Assembly (NCBI GenBank): GCA_964513465.1
Contig: CAZEMR010000010.1
Span: 1 to 62,651 of the forward strand
DNA from: CAZEMR01 sp964513465
GTDB lineage: Bacteria; Bacteroidota; Ignavibacteria; Kapaibacteriales; UBA2268
DNA: 62,651 bases
Direction: 5' to 3'
Shown here: piece after piece, positions 62,492 through 62,651 of the stretch
How positions within the stretch are numbered: position 1 is the stretch's first letter
Layout of the letters: every line of letters starts with the position of its first letter
Notes under the pieces: model-generated
Seen by the model: the letters and a program-made list of their open reading frames with translations, nothing else
What the model was told of the DNA's origin: nothing
Database searches by the model: none
Position numbers and translations under genes: made by a program

Positions 62492-62651
62492 ATGCGCTTA
62501 TTCATAATTGCTATATATATAATGCTGTTAGTCCTGCCCGCCCGCGCCGAAGAGTTTGTCTACGGCTGGTATAAGTCCAACGAATCCGGCTATATTTACG
62601 ATATGGAATTCATGCCCGATAACGATTATTTCATTTTGGGAACTGCCTCAG
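62492..62651 (+). CDS. Start of an exported protein, truncated by the window end
   Basis: The ATG at 62492 has GGAG about 8 nt upstream. The first 53 codons give MRLFIIAIYIMLLVLPARA, a clear signal peptide, then EEFVYGWYKSNESGYIYDME and so on. The DYFILGTAS end of the visible part recalls beta-propeller-like blades but is too short to assign. The frame is open to the edge of the window. Confidence 0.72.
   Translation, partial: MRLFIIAIYIMLLVLPARAEEFVYGWYKSNESGYIYDMEFMPDNDYFILGTAS

Overview
The window looks like a piece of a mid-GC (about 50%) genome from the Fibrobacteres-Chlorobi-Bacteroidetes superphylum. Several secreted proteins end in type IX secretion (T9SS)-style C-terminal sorting domains. 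There is also a SusC-like TonB-dependent receptor with a carboxypeptidase-regulatory-like N-domain, a SecA of more than 1,000 residues with a SEC-C zinc tail, a QueA with the insert usual in that group, and many exported beta-rich repeat proteins. An Ignavibacteria/Kapabacteria-like member is my best guess, by inference only. Two runs of exactly 100 N (13222-13321 and 24310-24409) are scaffold gaps, so this is a draft or metagenome assembly.

Layout. 1-3.5 kb (+): upstream terminator, dapD, a small membrane protein overlapping a MEMO-family gene, and an AI-2E-type transporter. 3.5-19.4 kb (-): a TPR protein, a DUF5362-like membrane protein, a CHASE-like/PAS sensor with a degenerate ATPase domain plus its receiver, an OmpA-family protein, a sorting-domain protein, and a run of four large secreted beta-repeat proteins. 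19.8-25.4 kb (+): a TonB receptor and a duplicated beta-helix protein with a sorting tail, disrupted by gap 2. 25.6-32 kb (-): an Asp-box protein with a sorting tail, an A-B-A repeat cluster, cydB, cydA and a phosphohexomutase. 32-46.9 kb, mostly (+): secA, queA, DoxX/MauE-like, comF-like, an exported Xaa-Pro peptidase, an isochorismatase-like hydrolase, a glycosyltransferase 9, a Gfo/Idh oxidoreductase, a KamA-type radical SAM enzyme and a photolyase; an M16 peptidase and a STAS protein lie on the (-) strand. 47-57.8 kb (-): a three-gene phosphorelay led by a PocR-domain kinase, then a subtilase/Asp-box/sorting-tail protein and a DUF4397 lipoprotein. 58-62.6 kb: prfA, a CBS protein, a PEP-synthase-like phosphotransferase with an unfamiliar C-terminal domain, a second A-B-A repeat cluster and the start of an exported protein.

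How it fits together. Much of the window serves the cell envelope: export (SecA, sorting-tail proteins), outer-membrane uptake (TonB receptor plus partner), surface beta-solenoids and OmpA anchoring. Signal transduction is unusually kinase- and receiver-rich with no DNA-binding output domain in sight. The rest is housekeeping (lysine/peptidoglycan precursor, cytochrome bd, queuosine, translation termination, DNA repair).

Most interesting points: (1) a 503-bp block predicted to be identical in both halves of the duplicated beta-helix gene, exposed by 55-nt exact repeats flanking gap 2; (2) a sensor kinase that keeps its phospho-acceptor His but has lost the ATP-binding boxes; (3) a MEMO protein with an apparent PqqD/RRE-like N-domain; (4) a PEP-synthase-like enzyme without the PEP/pyruvate barrel; (5) a composite A-B-A palindromic repeat at two loci; (6) a strong excess of alternating TA tracts, mostly inside genes.
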